In this document: positions 19,189 through 28,445 of the stretch, in pieces
Layout: the number at the start of each line of letters is the position of its first letter
How positions within the stretch are numbered: position 1 is the first letter of the stretch
Assembly (NCBI GenBank): GCA_004352715.1
Contig: SCFE01000091.1
Span: 61,646 to 95,380 of the forward strand
From: Hofstenia miamia
Taxonomy: Eukaryota > Xenacoelomorpha > Acoela
Length of the DNA: 33,735 bases
Reading direction: 5' to 3'
Notes under the pieces: model-generated
The model's input: the letters and a program-made list of their open reading frames with translations, nothing else
The model's database searches: none
What the model was told of the DNA's origin: nothing
Program-made: the position numbers and the translations under genes

Positions 19189-20069
19189 GAAAATCTTTAA
19201 TTATTTTAATGTGCTATGTGATCAATAAAATTCTCAAATCACTCTAATCTTTTCCCAAATTGTAAACAAAATGTTGTTTTAGAACTGATTTAAAAATTAA
19301 TTTAATTTGAAAAGGGGTTAAATTGGACTAGATAAGGTTGAGTAAAAGTTTACACTTGAAGCACTCAACCAAATCACTAAAAAGTTCATCTCAAGTAGGA
19401 ATAGAAATCAATAGTGCCTAATGTTAAGAACCCTAATGCTGAAGAAGAATTTAAGAGAATATAATAGTGCAGTAAAAAAAAACATGGTAATAATAAAGAT
19501 CTAAAAGTTACTTTTTCTGAAGTTATCAATTGCTATGCGACATTTATCTTTTCTGATTTCTTTATACTATTGTTTGGTTGCTTGTAGGACTTTTAGAAAG
19601 ATAATTTATAAGATCGAATTATGAAGCTTTACAACAACATTTCAAAACTACCCTCTAAAAACATTGAAAACTAGATCCACCTCATTTGAAATACTAATTC
19701 TGAGCATGGAAGCAACAGCCAAGTAATGTGAGCCTAATAGAGGCCATATTAGTCAGCTTGCTATACAAATGACGTTTATTTAAAATCATTCTATAATTAT
19801 AGAATACAAAATGTGTTTGAAATATCAAAAAATTTTATAATCAACCCAGGGGCATAGCCAATGAGTCCCAAATGTCCCAGTTCCAGAAGCCTCCAAGCAA
19901 ATTCAGAGACAACGAATTAGAATAAAGTGGTTTTGACAACGTGATATAACTTGTCACAAGAGCCACGATGACCTTCACATATATTTTTGAGAAAGGGATC
20001 AATGGGATCAATGACATTCGAGTGTACTTACAAATCGCACACATCTGATATCCGTTCCTGAAAGAGTAG
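19189..20069. other. No recognisable feature
   Basis: AT-rich sequence with no motif. The minus-strand frame reaching in from the palindromic repeat at 20.1 kb is a by-product of that repeat. Confidence 0.5.
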
Positions 20070-20275
20070 TACCCATGTAGCCACCACCAGTATTCCACTG
20101 GTGGGGAATGAGTGGCATGGGCGGCCACCAGTTCCCACCAGTGGACCACTGGTGGGGAAGCAGTGGCAATTACAGCCACTCATAGCCACCAGTGGACCAC
20201 TGGTGGATAAGTAGTGGCAGTAGTAGCAATTTCAGCCACTCATAGCCACCAGTGGACCACTGGTGGACCACTAGT
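20070..20275. repeat. Palindromic minisatellite, left cluster
   Basis: At least three copies of the 10-base-arm hairpin CCACCAGTGG-A-CCACTGGTGG. Two of them lie within a tandem unit of 60 bp (GCAATTACAGCCACTCATAG at 20166 and GCAATTTCAGCCACTCATAG at 20226). Confidence 0.85.
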
Positions 20276-20814
20276 GACATCTGATTTACTCTTAATCATA
20301 AATAATATATGAGCTAATGCTTGCAAGTAAAATATTATTCATTATTATGCTCTCTTAGATCTCATAAACATATAAAATTCATTGTGAAGAGCTTTTTTGC
20401 AATTTTCCGTTTGCAAAAATTATAAGATATATAGGCAGAATGAAATTTCAAAATAATTTATTCACGATTATTCGTGGACCTTAAAATCAATGTCTACATG
20501 AATGCCTAAAATTGGGCAAAATATATTTTTAATTATTGGAAAAAATAATGTTTAAAAATTGCAATTTCTTCAGAAATTGAAAATTAAATCTAAATTGGGC
20601 ATTTTTGTGTGCTTGTTGTTATTGCTTATAATAAAAAATTCATTATACTTTCCATTGTCAATCTTAATTCAATGTAATTGTGAGCTTGCTAGCATTTCCT
20701 TCAAACCTTTGTTGGGTTTGTGTTAGTTTAAACTGCAATGTTTAAACTCTATTAACATAAAAGTTCGCTGTTACTACATTTGAGACATTGCTCTAATGCT
20801 TAAATCATATTTTT

Positions 20815-20930
20815 GCCACCAGTGGCCCACCAATTAGCCAACAGTGGACCACCAGCTAGCCACTGGTGCACGGGTGGCCAAAACCCACCTGGTGGGCCAC
20901 CGTATCTGCCACTGGTGGTCCACCAGTATT
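20815..20930. repeat. Palindromic minisatellite, right cluster
   Basis: Diverged units of the same kind, including GCCACCAGTGGCCCACC, ACCTGGTGGGCCACC and CCACTGGTGG-T-CCACCAG. Confidence 0.75.
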
Positions 20931-21231
20931 TGGCTACGTGGGTAGTTGTATGTAAAAAACAGTCGGTTGCTCTTTCGAAGGACAAACCATGTTCCCAAAA
21001 AGCTCTCAAAGTCTATTAGGGAATTTCGAAATCTTGTGGTATTTCACATCTATTGGTGAACGTACTGAAGTGTATTGCAGTGTCTGAAAGGCTTGACTTT
21101 TTCAATGAAAATTTTTAAAATCCCCATTTTCAGATCTTTAGGCGTCAATTACCATGCGAGTAACAAACTAATTGGTTACGACCCTAAATTCAGTTTTCTC
21201 GCACTTGAAATTCAATTTGTGCATGCTAACA

Positions 21232-21262
21232 GTGGCGTACGCAGGAGGGACATGGTGGAATG
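21232..21262 (+). repeat. hAT-like terminal repeat end, solitary
   Basis: CAGTGGCGTACGCAGGAGGG is a typical hAT-type left end and matches the complement of the right ends at about 26675-26686 and 27184-27193 (GGTACGCCACT). No matching right end was found within reach, so this may be a truncated element. Confidence 0.4.
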
Positions 21263-21999
21263 AAGGCAAGCGTTTTCAAGGATTATTGATGTCAATTATC
21301 TCTGCCGTGCTCACCGTGTTGTTGTGAAGATTGTCTAAGACTAGACTTATTAGTTTTTAATTTAGTAATCATTTCATAGTTGAATAGCGAAAACTAAATT
21401 GAGGAAAGCAGCAATCAGAATATGTTGATTTCATTTGAACCCCTCAGAAAGCAATTTCTCATTTGATGTCGATATCTGTCCGGCTGGTGGCCAATGATCA
21501 ACTCATCACTAAGAAAATTATGATTCGATATCATGCTGACATGGCGTGATAGAACGAATTTGATGAAGATAACAATTCTATTTTTTGAAAGAAATGAGGC
21601 CAACTAAAAAAGATGAAGTACGACTTTTTTCAGAAATTTGTATGGCTAACAATATTTTAGTAAAAAATGTTAGTCAAATTCGAAAAACAGAGTTAATGCA
21701 AAATTACAGACAGCTAATAGGAATTTTTTAGAAACTTCAAAAGCCGTTTAAATATATTGTTACTTCATTAAATTGAAATATTCAATATTCGCTCCGAGTA
21801 CTTCAAAATGTATTAGAAATAAAAGATATATAGTGATATTTAAATGCGCAATCTGTGCGAGATCAGTACAAAATCAAAAATACAAGCTAGTTCTAAAAAC
21901 ATTTCTAAGATCTACAAAAATTGAAAATTAAAATAAATATCTTTCCAAATCTAAAACATACAAAAATAAAAATAAAGCTTTTTTAGGTTCAACAATCGT
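21263..21999. other. No recognisable feature
   Basis: Non-coding by eye. It would be the 3' flank or 3' UTR of the candidate gene at 22000-22332. No clear polyadenylation signal was seen on the minus strand. Confidence 0.4.
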
Positions 22000-22332
22000 T
22001 CAACTGACGTCATTGATCGGCGGGATTTGACTCTTGTGTTTTTGTGATTGACAATTATCTATTGACAATGGCGAGCACGATCCAAAAATCACAAAATATA
22101 GCATTGGACCAATGATGCAAATTGCTAGAATAAAATATAGAATGAAGATTTTAAGGCAGTTCTTCTTAAAAATTTTCAATTTCTTAATTTTAAAAAACAA
22201 TTTGTGCAAAAATGATATGTGTTCAGTTCTGTGATGAAGTTTTCGATAATGAGGATTTCTCATATTTCTACTGTCCAAATACATCTTAGGAGCAATGATG
22301 GAAATCTGAACATCTTTCTTCGGAACACTCAT
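22000..22332 (-). CDS. Candidate host gene: 110-residue single-pass membrane protein
   Basis: I do not recognise the family. The ATG at 22332 follows directly after TTTTTTAG, a good 3' splice site, and the frame ends with TGA at 22000. The protein has a hydrophilic, basic N-terminal half (many His, Arg and Lys), a Lys-rich stop at residues 48-58, then one hydrophobic segment at about residues 60-84 (core IFILYFILAICIIGPMLYF), and a short Cys-containing tail (residues 86-110). The basic cluster before the segment predicts the N-terminus in the cytosol. Upstream on the same strand are a GTAAGT donor and promoter-like elements at 23758-24000. Unlike its neighbours, it contains no stop or frameshift and no transposon motif. 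It could still be chance. Confidence 0.4.
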   Translation of the reverse strand: MSVPKKDVQISIIAPKMYLDSRNMRNPHYRKLHHRTEHISFLHKLFFKIKKLKIFKKNCLKIFILYFILAICIIGPMLYFVIFGSCSPLSIDNCQSQKHKSQIPPINDVS

Positions 22333-22947
22333 CTAAAAAAATTATTAATTTAAACACACACAGCAAAAAGAGAACAATAATCCGTTATAATATGTTTTTA
22401 ATTTTGTTACTTGGTCATTATATTCAATTTGGTACTGAAAAATAATATATTCTAATTGCGCACAACACAACTACATCAATGTCTCGAACGCAACTACAAA
22501 GAGGATTTCACCAGAACTCACTTAATGTTGAAGATTGCGCAATACAGTGTAATTCAATTTGCTGAAATGTACTTTCCATTTGTATGAATTACACATCTGG
22601 TGTAGACATAATATTTAAAACTAACACAAACTTGGTGATATGATTGACCTTAAACTTCTAACGTGCTGACACTAAATTTGTAACATTTTCACCAAGGTCA
22701 TTAGACAATTTGAAAATTGTAGGACGCTGACACTATTAATTGGAAAATGTACTCTCATCTAATGGTGAACATTTGCAAAATATTACTACTGTGTCTGAAG
22801 CAAGTGGATGCATTTGTCAATGAAAATATTTTTAAAAAACATTCAAACTATCCCCATGACTTATGTTCAAATAATGAGATCTAAGACCAATGAGAACAAA
22901 TCTATTTTTCCCATAGATAGACCTTAAAGCAATCGTAGGCACACTCG

Positions 22948-22998
22948 TAGTCATAGTGATCGGAGAGTTCCCGCAAGGGCACACCAGGAGTTCGAAAC
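22948..22998 (+). repeat. tRNA-like A box and B box, possible SINE head
   Basis: TAGTCATAGTGATCGGAGAG resembles a tRNA A box, and GGAGTTCGAAAC about 42 bases further matches a B box (GTTCGAAAC). The spacing is as in a tRNA. No acceptor-stem pairing or full cloverleaf was seen, so a decayed tRNA-derived SINE is likelier than a tRNA gene. Confidence 0.3.
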
Positions 22999-23218
22999 AA
23001 ACAAGATTTAAATGTGTACATGAAAGATGCTTCCTTGTTTTTAGATTTTATCTTTGCCAGTTAATGAATACATTTTAAGAATACTACCACAAATTTTAAA
23101 AAAATCCTTAATGCATTTTGAATATTACTGGACACTTTGAAGAAAGTGTCTGCACACTCACACTATTTGAACTTTTGACTTCTCTTCCCAAAAACCTAAA
23201 TTTTGTATTGTGTATAGT

Positions 23219-23280
23219 AAATAGTCACGTCCTTAGATAGGCCCTATGCATATACAGGAACATGCAGATTGTGACTATTT
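23219..23280. repeat. Nested inverted repeat / hairpin
   Basis: AAATAGTCAC (23219-23228) and GTGACTATTT (23271-23280) are perfect inverted 10-mers. Inside them lies a second short pair, TGCAT...ATGCA (about 23247-23266). No surrounding element was recognised. Confidence 0.5.
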
Positions 23281-23757
23281 TGCTGTTCCAATATTTCAAA
23301 AAGCGTTAAAACACGTATTACATAGAACCTAGATGACTTGGAGAAATTAAAAAAAGGAAGTAAATACTAATATAAAACACTTAAAATAAATATTCAAAAC
23401 ATTCTAAATATAGCAATAATATGATTGATAACAATCCAAAGATTTTTAACTTGACTTGTACAAAGCATAATAAAGCGAAAATAAATATTACGTTGTATTG
23501 CATGAAATTTAAGCAATTGATTGTTTAGGAATTCGCCATGAAATGACAATTGTGAATGTGTTGCTTTTTAAGTTTCATTATCATTAGAAAATGTCACTAC
23601 AATACTTAAAGTCAATATATCATAACTAAATAATTGCAATTAACCTTCGTACAGTAGAATTATTATGTGATCATAGAGTAAACATAATTAAAAAAAATAA
23701 ATAGATGTATACAATTCCAAAAACTTTTTATGGAATTTAAAATAATATTAAACTTAC

Positions 23758-24000
23758 TTTGGTGATCGAAAATATTTTCTGCCAATAACTACACGTGTGT
23801 TTGAAATTTGCCAAAATTCGTTAAGAAACTTTCCCTAAATTTGCCACAAATCTTTCAAATGAGAGTAAATTGAATTTCAGCTAACAAATGCGAGTGAGGA
23901 AAACCAGACAATTCCTCGTAAATGCGACGGGAATCTCCCCATCTTAAAATTGGAAATTTCCAATTTAGTGAAATATAACTCGCACGCGATTGGCTGCAAA
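23758..24000 (-). promoter_or_regulatory. Putative promoter and 5' non-coding exon of the membrane-protein gene
   Basis: On the minus strand, CAGCCAATCGCG (a CCAAT box, about 23990) is followed about 15 bases later by GAGTTATATTTCACT (TATA-like, about 23970), then about 200 bases of less AT-rich sequence ending at CACCAAA before the GTAAGT donor. The order and spacing fit a promoter with a first untranslated exon. No initiator can be fixed by eye. Confidence 0.3.
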
Positions 24001-24345
24001 TCAACTGCTATTCGTTCAACTCATTGATTTAATGAATGAATTACGTAATTTACTATGCTATGAGAAATGTTATTACGTTTAATTCGAGTCGCTTGTCTAC
24101 AATTGGATTTTTCGTATCATTTACATAAATAATGTACTCTCATAAAAATGGTGAATTTTCCACAGCTATTACCATAGAACTATTTCACAACTACAGAAGG
24201 ATTACAAATATAAATTAATTACAATATTGCCTTGATTTCAACAGGTCTTTTCCTTGTGTAATTCGAACAAAGACAGCCTAATATAACGAGTTAGGATAGT
24301 TCGTAGATGTTCATTGTGGAACACTCTATTCATTAGGGTTGTGAC

Positions 24346-26170
24346 CAGGGGTCGGGAAAAATTAATTGGGCAATAAATTGATTGGGAGGTACTTTCCAAT
24401 ACAATTGATTGCAAAGGCAGCAATTAAATTGGTTTAATTGGGCGCGTGAAATTAATATGATTTTGGTTCATCAAATACCTATGTGTTAAAATCATTTATT
24501 ACAGAAATAGAAATGTTATTTTTCCACAAGATTTAAGTCAACTGAACTTTTTTGCGTTTTGCCTCCTCTTTGGAGCGCTCTGCACCTTTCATCACGGGTT
24601 ACAAATACCATGAAAAATTTTTGCTGCTGTTTTCTTATTGGATAATAAAAGCTTAATTTCTCATGTTGCACATGATAAGTGTTGTTTGCATGATTCTGGG
24701 TCATTTCATCTTTACACATTGTTTCTGCGTTACATTGATTTTTGTGCTATTCTCATCCTTTTCAAATCATGCATAATCCAAACGCTAAAGTCATTGGTCA
24801 GACATTTTTAACACAGAAGAAAATGACGGGTCTTCGAAATGTCAGCGTGGTGGGGGTGTTTATTCAAAAAAAGGAACAGATTGGTTAAATTAGTTTAATC
24901 ATGTGAAATCTCAGCACAAAGATGGAAAAATTGAAAGTAGTAGCAGCGATCAGTTCAGTATAACATCGTTTACTACAAATTACCCCGTCATTTCTGACTA
25001 AGCCACTAATATATTTTATTGGAAGGAATGGATTTGCTTCAAATTGAAGCCTCCTACATTCTCGAAGATCATTTAACGTGAAAATTCATATGTTTAAAAC
25101 CATTGTCGATAAAGAGTTTCAAAAATATATGGAGCTGTTAGTAAAAGAAGTCGAAGCTGAAGTTAACAAAGAACTACCAGAAAGGTTTGGTTTAATAAGC
25201 GATGAATGGACAAAATTTGGTACTCATTTTAAAGCTATTTTTGTAATTTACCCCGCAATAATAAAACAAATATTCTATTGCTCTTCCTGCATTTACTCCA
25301 TTAGATGATGAATCTTCTTTTACAGGAAAAGCACATAGATCTAATTGTGTAAGTACTTCAAAGTGTTTATTAGAAAACGCTGGATAATATAATTGGGCTC
25401 ATTAGTGACAACTGTGAGACGAACAAGGCTTTGAGTTACTTGTGTGGAGTTTCTTTGATTGGTGTGTATTGCTTTGCTATAGCTTGGGTCTCAAAGTGTT
25501 TCTGGATCCATATGAAGGTCTTCTGTGTAAAATTAATTTCTTAATGGGTAAGCTAAAAGGTTTGAAGCTCTCTAAAGCTATTTCTAGTTAATCTTGAAAA
25601 TGTAGAGGACCTCATTGATTTAAATCTGACGGCTCGAAAGTAAATGATTTGATTGATTTAGACAACACACTTAAAAAACTGAAGTCGATCACTAAAGCGC
25701 TACAAAATGAAACAGTAGACCTTGAAGAGCTCCGTTGTTCTTGATGAAATTTCCAACTTGTATCTAGTCTTGTCGAAATATTTGCCACCTGATCCTAAGA
25801 TCATTCATTCTAAAAACTTTGAAAATGGGATTGCAAAAATTCTCAATACTCAAACAAACAAGCTAAGTAGTGAGGAAAAAGTGTTTGTGTGATTTTGAAG
25901 ACAATAATGAGAATCTAACAGCTGACGATTTTGCAACATCGGTCCTAAAAAGACGAAAACTAAAATGCAGTTTCAATAAAGAAAACAGCTAAATGTACTA
26001 TCATTTTCCTTTACCAATAGTGTTGAACGGTTCATTAGCGTCGCAGGACATGCATTCAGCGATATTCGACAAAGCAATTTGCTCTTGAGTTTAGAAATGG
26101 AACTTTTCTTTGAAACGCACCAAAAATTATTGGTCAAGAGCTTAACTCAATACTATTATAGTTGTTGCGC
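24346..26170 (+). mobile_element. hAT transposon relic with BED finger and broken transposase
   Basis: The left end CAGGGGTCGGGAAAAATTAA has the CAGGG start of hAT elements. It is followed by a cluster of AATTGG/AATTGATTGG motifs (24360-24445) of the subterminal binding-site kind. The preceding 8 bases are GTTGTGAC, but I found no matching right end or flank, so the right boundary is open. The transposase pseudogene fills about 24850-26160. Confidence 0.75.
24850..26160 (+). pseudogene. hAT-family transposase, frameshifted
   Basis: hAT transposases bind the element ends with a BED zinc finger and cut with a DDE catalytic core split by a helical insertion. Here 24868-24925 gives GTDWLN then FNHVKSQHKDG, the second half of a BED finger (H...H). 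At 25078-25250 the frame reads FQKYMELLVKEVEAEVNKEL then PERFGLISDEWTKFGTHF, the block with the first catalytic Asp (here ISDEW, usually hxDGW). At 25385-25480, after a frameshift, comes IIGLISDNCETNKALSYLCG with the second catalytic Asp, then GVSLIG. The C-terminal dimerisation region at about 26015-26130 reads TNSVERFISVAGHAFSDIR then SNLLLSLEMELFF. Numerous stops and frameshifts lie between. Inactive. Confidence 0.85.
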
Positions 26171-26214
26171 GTTTATATCATTTTTGTTTCTTTTATTGTT
26201 TTAAGGTAGAATAT

Positions 26215-26222
26215 GGAGAAAC
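26215..26222. repeat. Target-site duplication GGAGAAAC, left copy
   Basis: Identical to 27194-27201. The shared string is nine bases (TGGAGAAAC), so the exact boundary is uncertain by one base. Confidence 0.6.
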
Positions 26223-26274
26223 TGTGGCGTACAGACGGGGAGGCCAAGGCCCCCGCTCGAGATATAATGGCCAC

Positions 26275-26608
26275 CCCGCTGGCCCTCCTCACTAAAAAAT
26301 TGGTCGAATGAATTTTTATTTTCATACCAATTGACTCTGAATCAATTATGTTCATTTAATATATCCGAGATCTTTGAAGGAATTTAGTGATTGAATATGT
26401 TCATCCTTATAACCTAGGGTAGGGCTCGTATTGGACTCAAACAATCCGTACATCTACGGGCTTCTCTAGTACGGGCTCTAAATGGAGCATGATTGCTTGT
26501 TGTTTGTTGAAGGTGCTAATTTTTAAATCCATTTGTTTGAATTACATTAAATCTATTAAGTAATAGGAATTATCTATCTATTCTATATATCAATTTCTGA
26601 ATATGTAT
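26275..26608. repeat. Block A, copy 1 (334 bp)
   Basis: Recurs at 28446-28779 (constant offset of 2171) with two mismatches seen by eye. Contains no gene. Confidence 0.95.
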
Positions 26609-26686
26609 ATATATATGAAATTTCAACTGGGCCGCATCACAGATATTTTGCCCCCCCCCTAATTCAAAATTTCTGGTACGCCACTG

Positions 26687-27073
26687 GTTTCGACCATTAA
26701 CAAAACACTGAAAAAATCAATGATAAAACCAATATTGTATTCTTTAAGGACTCAAGATATTTTCCCGAACAAAGATACCATCCAAAAATGTCTAGTTTCT
26801 TCCATTGTATATAAATATGATTGTGAAGAATGTAAATATTCTTACATCGGAGAAACAAAGCGACATTTTATAACAAGAATTAATGAACACCTTTCGGGAC
26901 ACCTAAGATCAAAAGTTTATACACATTTACATCAACCAAGACCAGAAAATTTTAATATAATCATGAAAACCTCTAATACTAAAATCTCAGAAGCAATATT
27001 TATTAATCATGCTGAAAAATCTAAATTATTAAACAAACAGAAAACTACTAGTTCTTTTTTACATTTATTTTAG
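26687..27073 (+). pseudogene. Penelope-like element: GIY-YIG endonuclease end
   Basis: Penelope-like retroelements encode a reverse transcriptase followed by a C-terminal GIY-YIG endonuclease. Only the end is here. INKTLKKSMIKPILYSLR (26700-26750) is the linker, then VSSIVYKYDCEECKYSYIGE (about 26800-26850), where YKYDC and YIGE are the two GIY-YIG strands and CEEC is the zinc-binding pair typical of this family. TKRHFITRINEHLSGH follows with the conserved Arg and His, and the frame closes at 27073 after SFLHLF. The reverse transcriptase is missing upstream, as expected for a 5'-truncated copy. The endonuclease part itself has no frameshift. Confidence 0.8.
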
Positions 27074-27082
27074 AGCATGCAT

Positions 27083-27083
27083 N
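27083..27083. other. Single-N contig join
   Basis: One N between the end of the Penelope-like fragment and a (TA)n tract. It marks the left edge of duplicated block B. Confidence 0.9.
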
Positions 27084-27120
<37 letters not shown>

Positions 27121-27232
27121 TTCAACTGGGCCCCACCTCAGATATTTTGACCCCCTCGTGCCTCCCCTAATTAAATATTGCTGGTACGCCACTGGAGAAA
27201 CAAAATTTAATGAAAGTAACAAACGCTGTATC

Positions 27233-27325
27233 CGGGGTCGAGAAAAATTATTTGGGCAACAATTAATTGGACAATTGGTTAAAATTTGTAAACCAATTAA
27301 TTGATTGATGATAAAAATAATTAAT
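27233..27325 (+). repeat. hAT-type left end with AATTGG subterminal motifs
   Basis: CGGGGTCGAGAAAAATTATT, followed by GGGCAACAATTAATTGG and several further AATTGG/AATTGATTG motifs, mirrors 24346-24445. It is a solo end of the same family; the copy in block B2 is at 30225. Confidence 0.5.
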
Positions 27326-27494
27326 TAAATGCTGGAACCAAGGTTCAAAATGTGTAAATTGTGGCTTTTACAAAGTTGTAACCATAACTATCTTATGACT
27401 TTAATGCAGCCAACTGAAATCCCAAATTTAGTCAAAATAACAATTTTTTTACATAGTTCATGTGAAAAAATAAATTCCGATGCAGATTTAAAAA

Positions 27495-28412
27495 TTGGCT
27501 ATCGTTGTTTCTACGCCAGTCCATTCTAATTTCGAAGACGATTTGCTTACATCTCTTTCTTCTGTAGAGTGGGTTTCAACGATGTGGAAAGTTCTATGGA
27601 ATCTTTTGAAACGCAGATGTCCGAATCTGATAGTTCAGCTAGTCTTCCTAGTTGTCCTTTATTTGCTGGAAAGCCGTATTACTCAAACGAAGTTTATAGA
27701 CATAATTATTGATATTAGCTCGAAGCATTGTCTATCTGATCGAGCAGTAAAAGACATTTTGCATCTCTTTAAGGATAGTTCACCTGCTATCAATAGCTTC
27801 CAATCTTTCTATAAGCTTAAAGCTGATAATGATTTACCCTTTCGAGAAAAGGTTTTAGTGTTAACTGGTATGTACTTTTTGTTTTCTATACTGTTCATTG
27901 CTGTACTAAATGCTGTAATTTAAACGCCGTTCAAAGTATACTACTACACGAAGTTATTGGTGGAATTTTGCTGATATATCAGCACTATCAACAACCAGTG
28001 CGGGTCCCGCCTGCATTTATTCCTTTAGCATATTCGGGCCATGGTTTAAGTACAGCTATAACACGATTTATTTAGAGTATATTTTAGTGATGAAAGTTAT
28101 ACACATTGTGTATTTTGTTAAAATTCAGTGCTTATTATATAATGCATTCTCAGTTTTATATATTATATTGACTCATTTATTTTAGGTGACAGGTATGAAG
28201 CCTATGTTCTAGATATTTTGTTCCAATTAAATAATGTGTTTTATAAATGTCAATTGGAAGATTTTCAAAAGAATCATAATAAAGCTGATTTAATTTTACC
28301 TGATGACGCTTTTTTACATGCACATGATAATAGTTTAACCATTTATCTAATTATAAATGCTGAAGGCATGCCGCTATTTTCTTCGGACATATGCTCTGTC
28401 TGGCCAATATGA
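27495..28412 (+). pseudogene. CACTA (EnSpm)-type transposase, 5' part, copy 1
   Basis: This is the N-terminal part of an animal CACTA-type transposase. Across frames: SSMESFETQMSESDSSASLP (acidic, Ser-rich leader), CPLFAGKPYYSNEV, IIIDISSKHCLSDRAVKDIL then HLFKDSSPAINSF (conserved helical block), a decayed Cys/His zinc-ribbon-like region (about 27880-27930), then after 28185 AYVLDILFQLNNVFYKCQLE, SLTIYLIINAEGMPLFSSD and ICSVWPI, the block with the first catalytic Asp position (here Asn, usually NxDG). A 109-nt stretch 28077-28185 (GTATAT...TTTATTTTAG) could be an intron. It is cut at 28444 by a single-N join and is identical to the start of copy 2. Confidence 0.75.
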
Positions 28413-28444
28413 TTGGTAATTTACCACCCACAAAAAGATTTTCA

Positions 28445-28445
28445 N
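28445..28445. other. Single-N contig join
   Basis: One N joining the interrupted block B copy 1 to block A copy 2. Confidence 0.9.

Larger units (their letters stand above)
20070..20944. mobile_element. GC-rich palindromic foldback-like element
   Basis: The outer ends are inverted. The left end reads TACCCATGTAGCCACCACCA (20070-20089). The complement of the right end (20944 downward) reads TACCCACGTAGCCAAATACT. Both ends carry clusters of the hairpin CCACCAGTGG-A-CCACTGGTGG (20070-20275 and about 20815-20920). The middle (20290-20800) is ordinary AT-rich sequence without a gene. The GC-rich ends stand out sharply from the surroundings. The left-end sequence recurs at 18570, so it is a dispersed repeat. 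Probably a non-autonomous DNA element; no clear target duplication was found. Confidence 0.6.
22335..23757 (-). other. Putative intron of the candidate membrane-protein gene
   Basis: On the minus strand, CACCAAA is followed by GTAAGTTTAAT at 23757, a consensus donor, and TTTTTTTAG ends at 22333. The interval contains a tRNA-like SINE head (22948-22998) and a hairpin (23219-23280), and no coding sequence that I recognise. Confidence 0.3.
26223..27193. mobile_element. Short hAT-like element with 8-bp target duplication, holding a Penelope-like insert
   Basis: The left end TGTGGCGTACAGACGGGG and the right end, complement AGTGGCGTACCAGCA, are inverted. They are flanked by the same 8 bases, GGAGAAAC (26215-26222 and 27194-27201), the duplication length expected for hAT. 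A second, diverged right-end sequence (26616-26686, from GAAATTTCAACTGGGCC to GGTACGCCACTGG) lies inside, and between the two right ends sits the Penelope-like fragment. No hAT coding sequence is inside, so it is non-autonomous. It inserted just past the end of the hAT transposase relic. Confidence 0.6.
27084..28444. repeat. Block B, copy 1 (about 1361 bp)
   Basis: Starts with a (TA)n tract and ends at AAAAAGATTTTCA before the N at 28445. Every landmark recurs exactly 2992 bases downstream (30076-31436), with no mismatch noticed by eye. It contains the right end of the hAT-like element, a second hAT-type left end (27233) and the 5' part of a CACTA transposase. Confidence 0.95.

Noticed and set aside
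20070-20275. CRISPR array (short palindromic repeats with spacers)
   Set aside because: Only a few diverged palindromes at irregular spacing inside a eukaryotic repeat element; no uniform spacers and no cas genes.
19841-21019. Pro/Gly/His/Trp-rich frames (19841-20179, 20800-21009, 20813-21019)
   Set aside because: They translate the GC-rich palindromic repeat; both strands give equally repetitive products.
22948-22998. Functional tRNA gene
   Set aside because: A and B boxes are plausible, but no acceptor or anticodon stem could be formed. Kept only as a possible SINE head.
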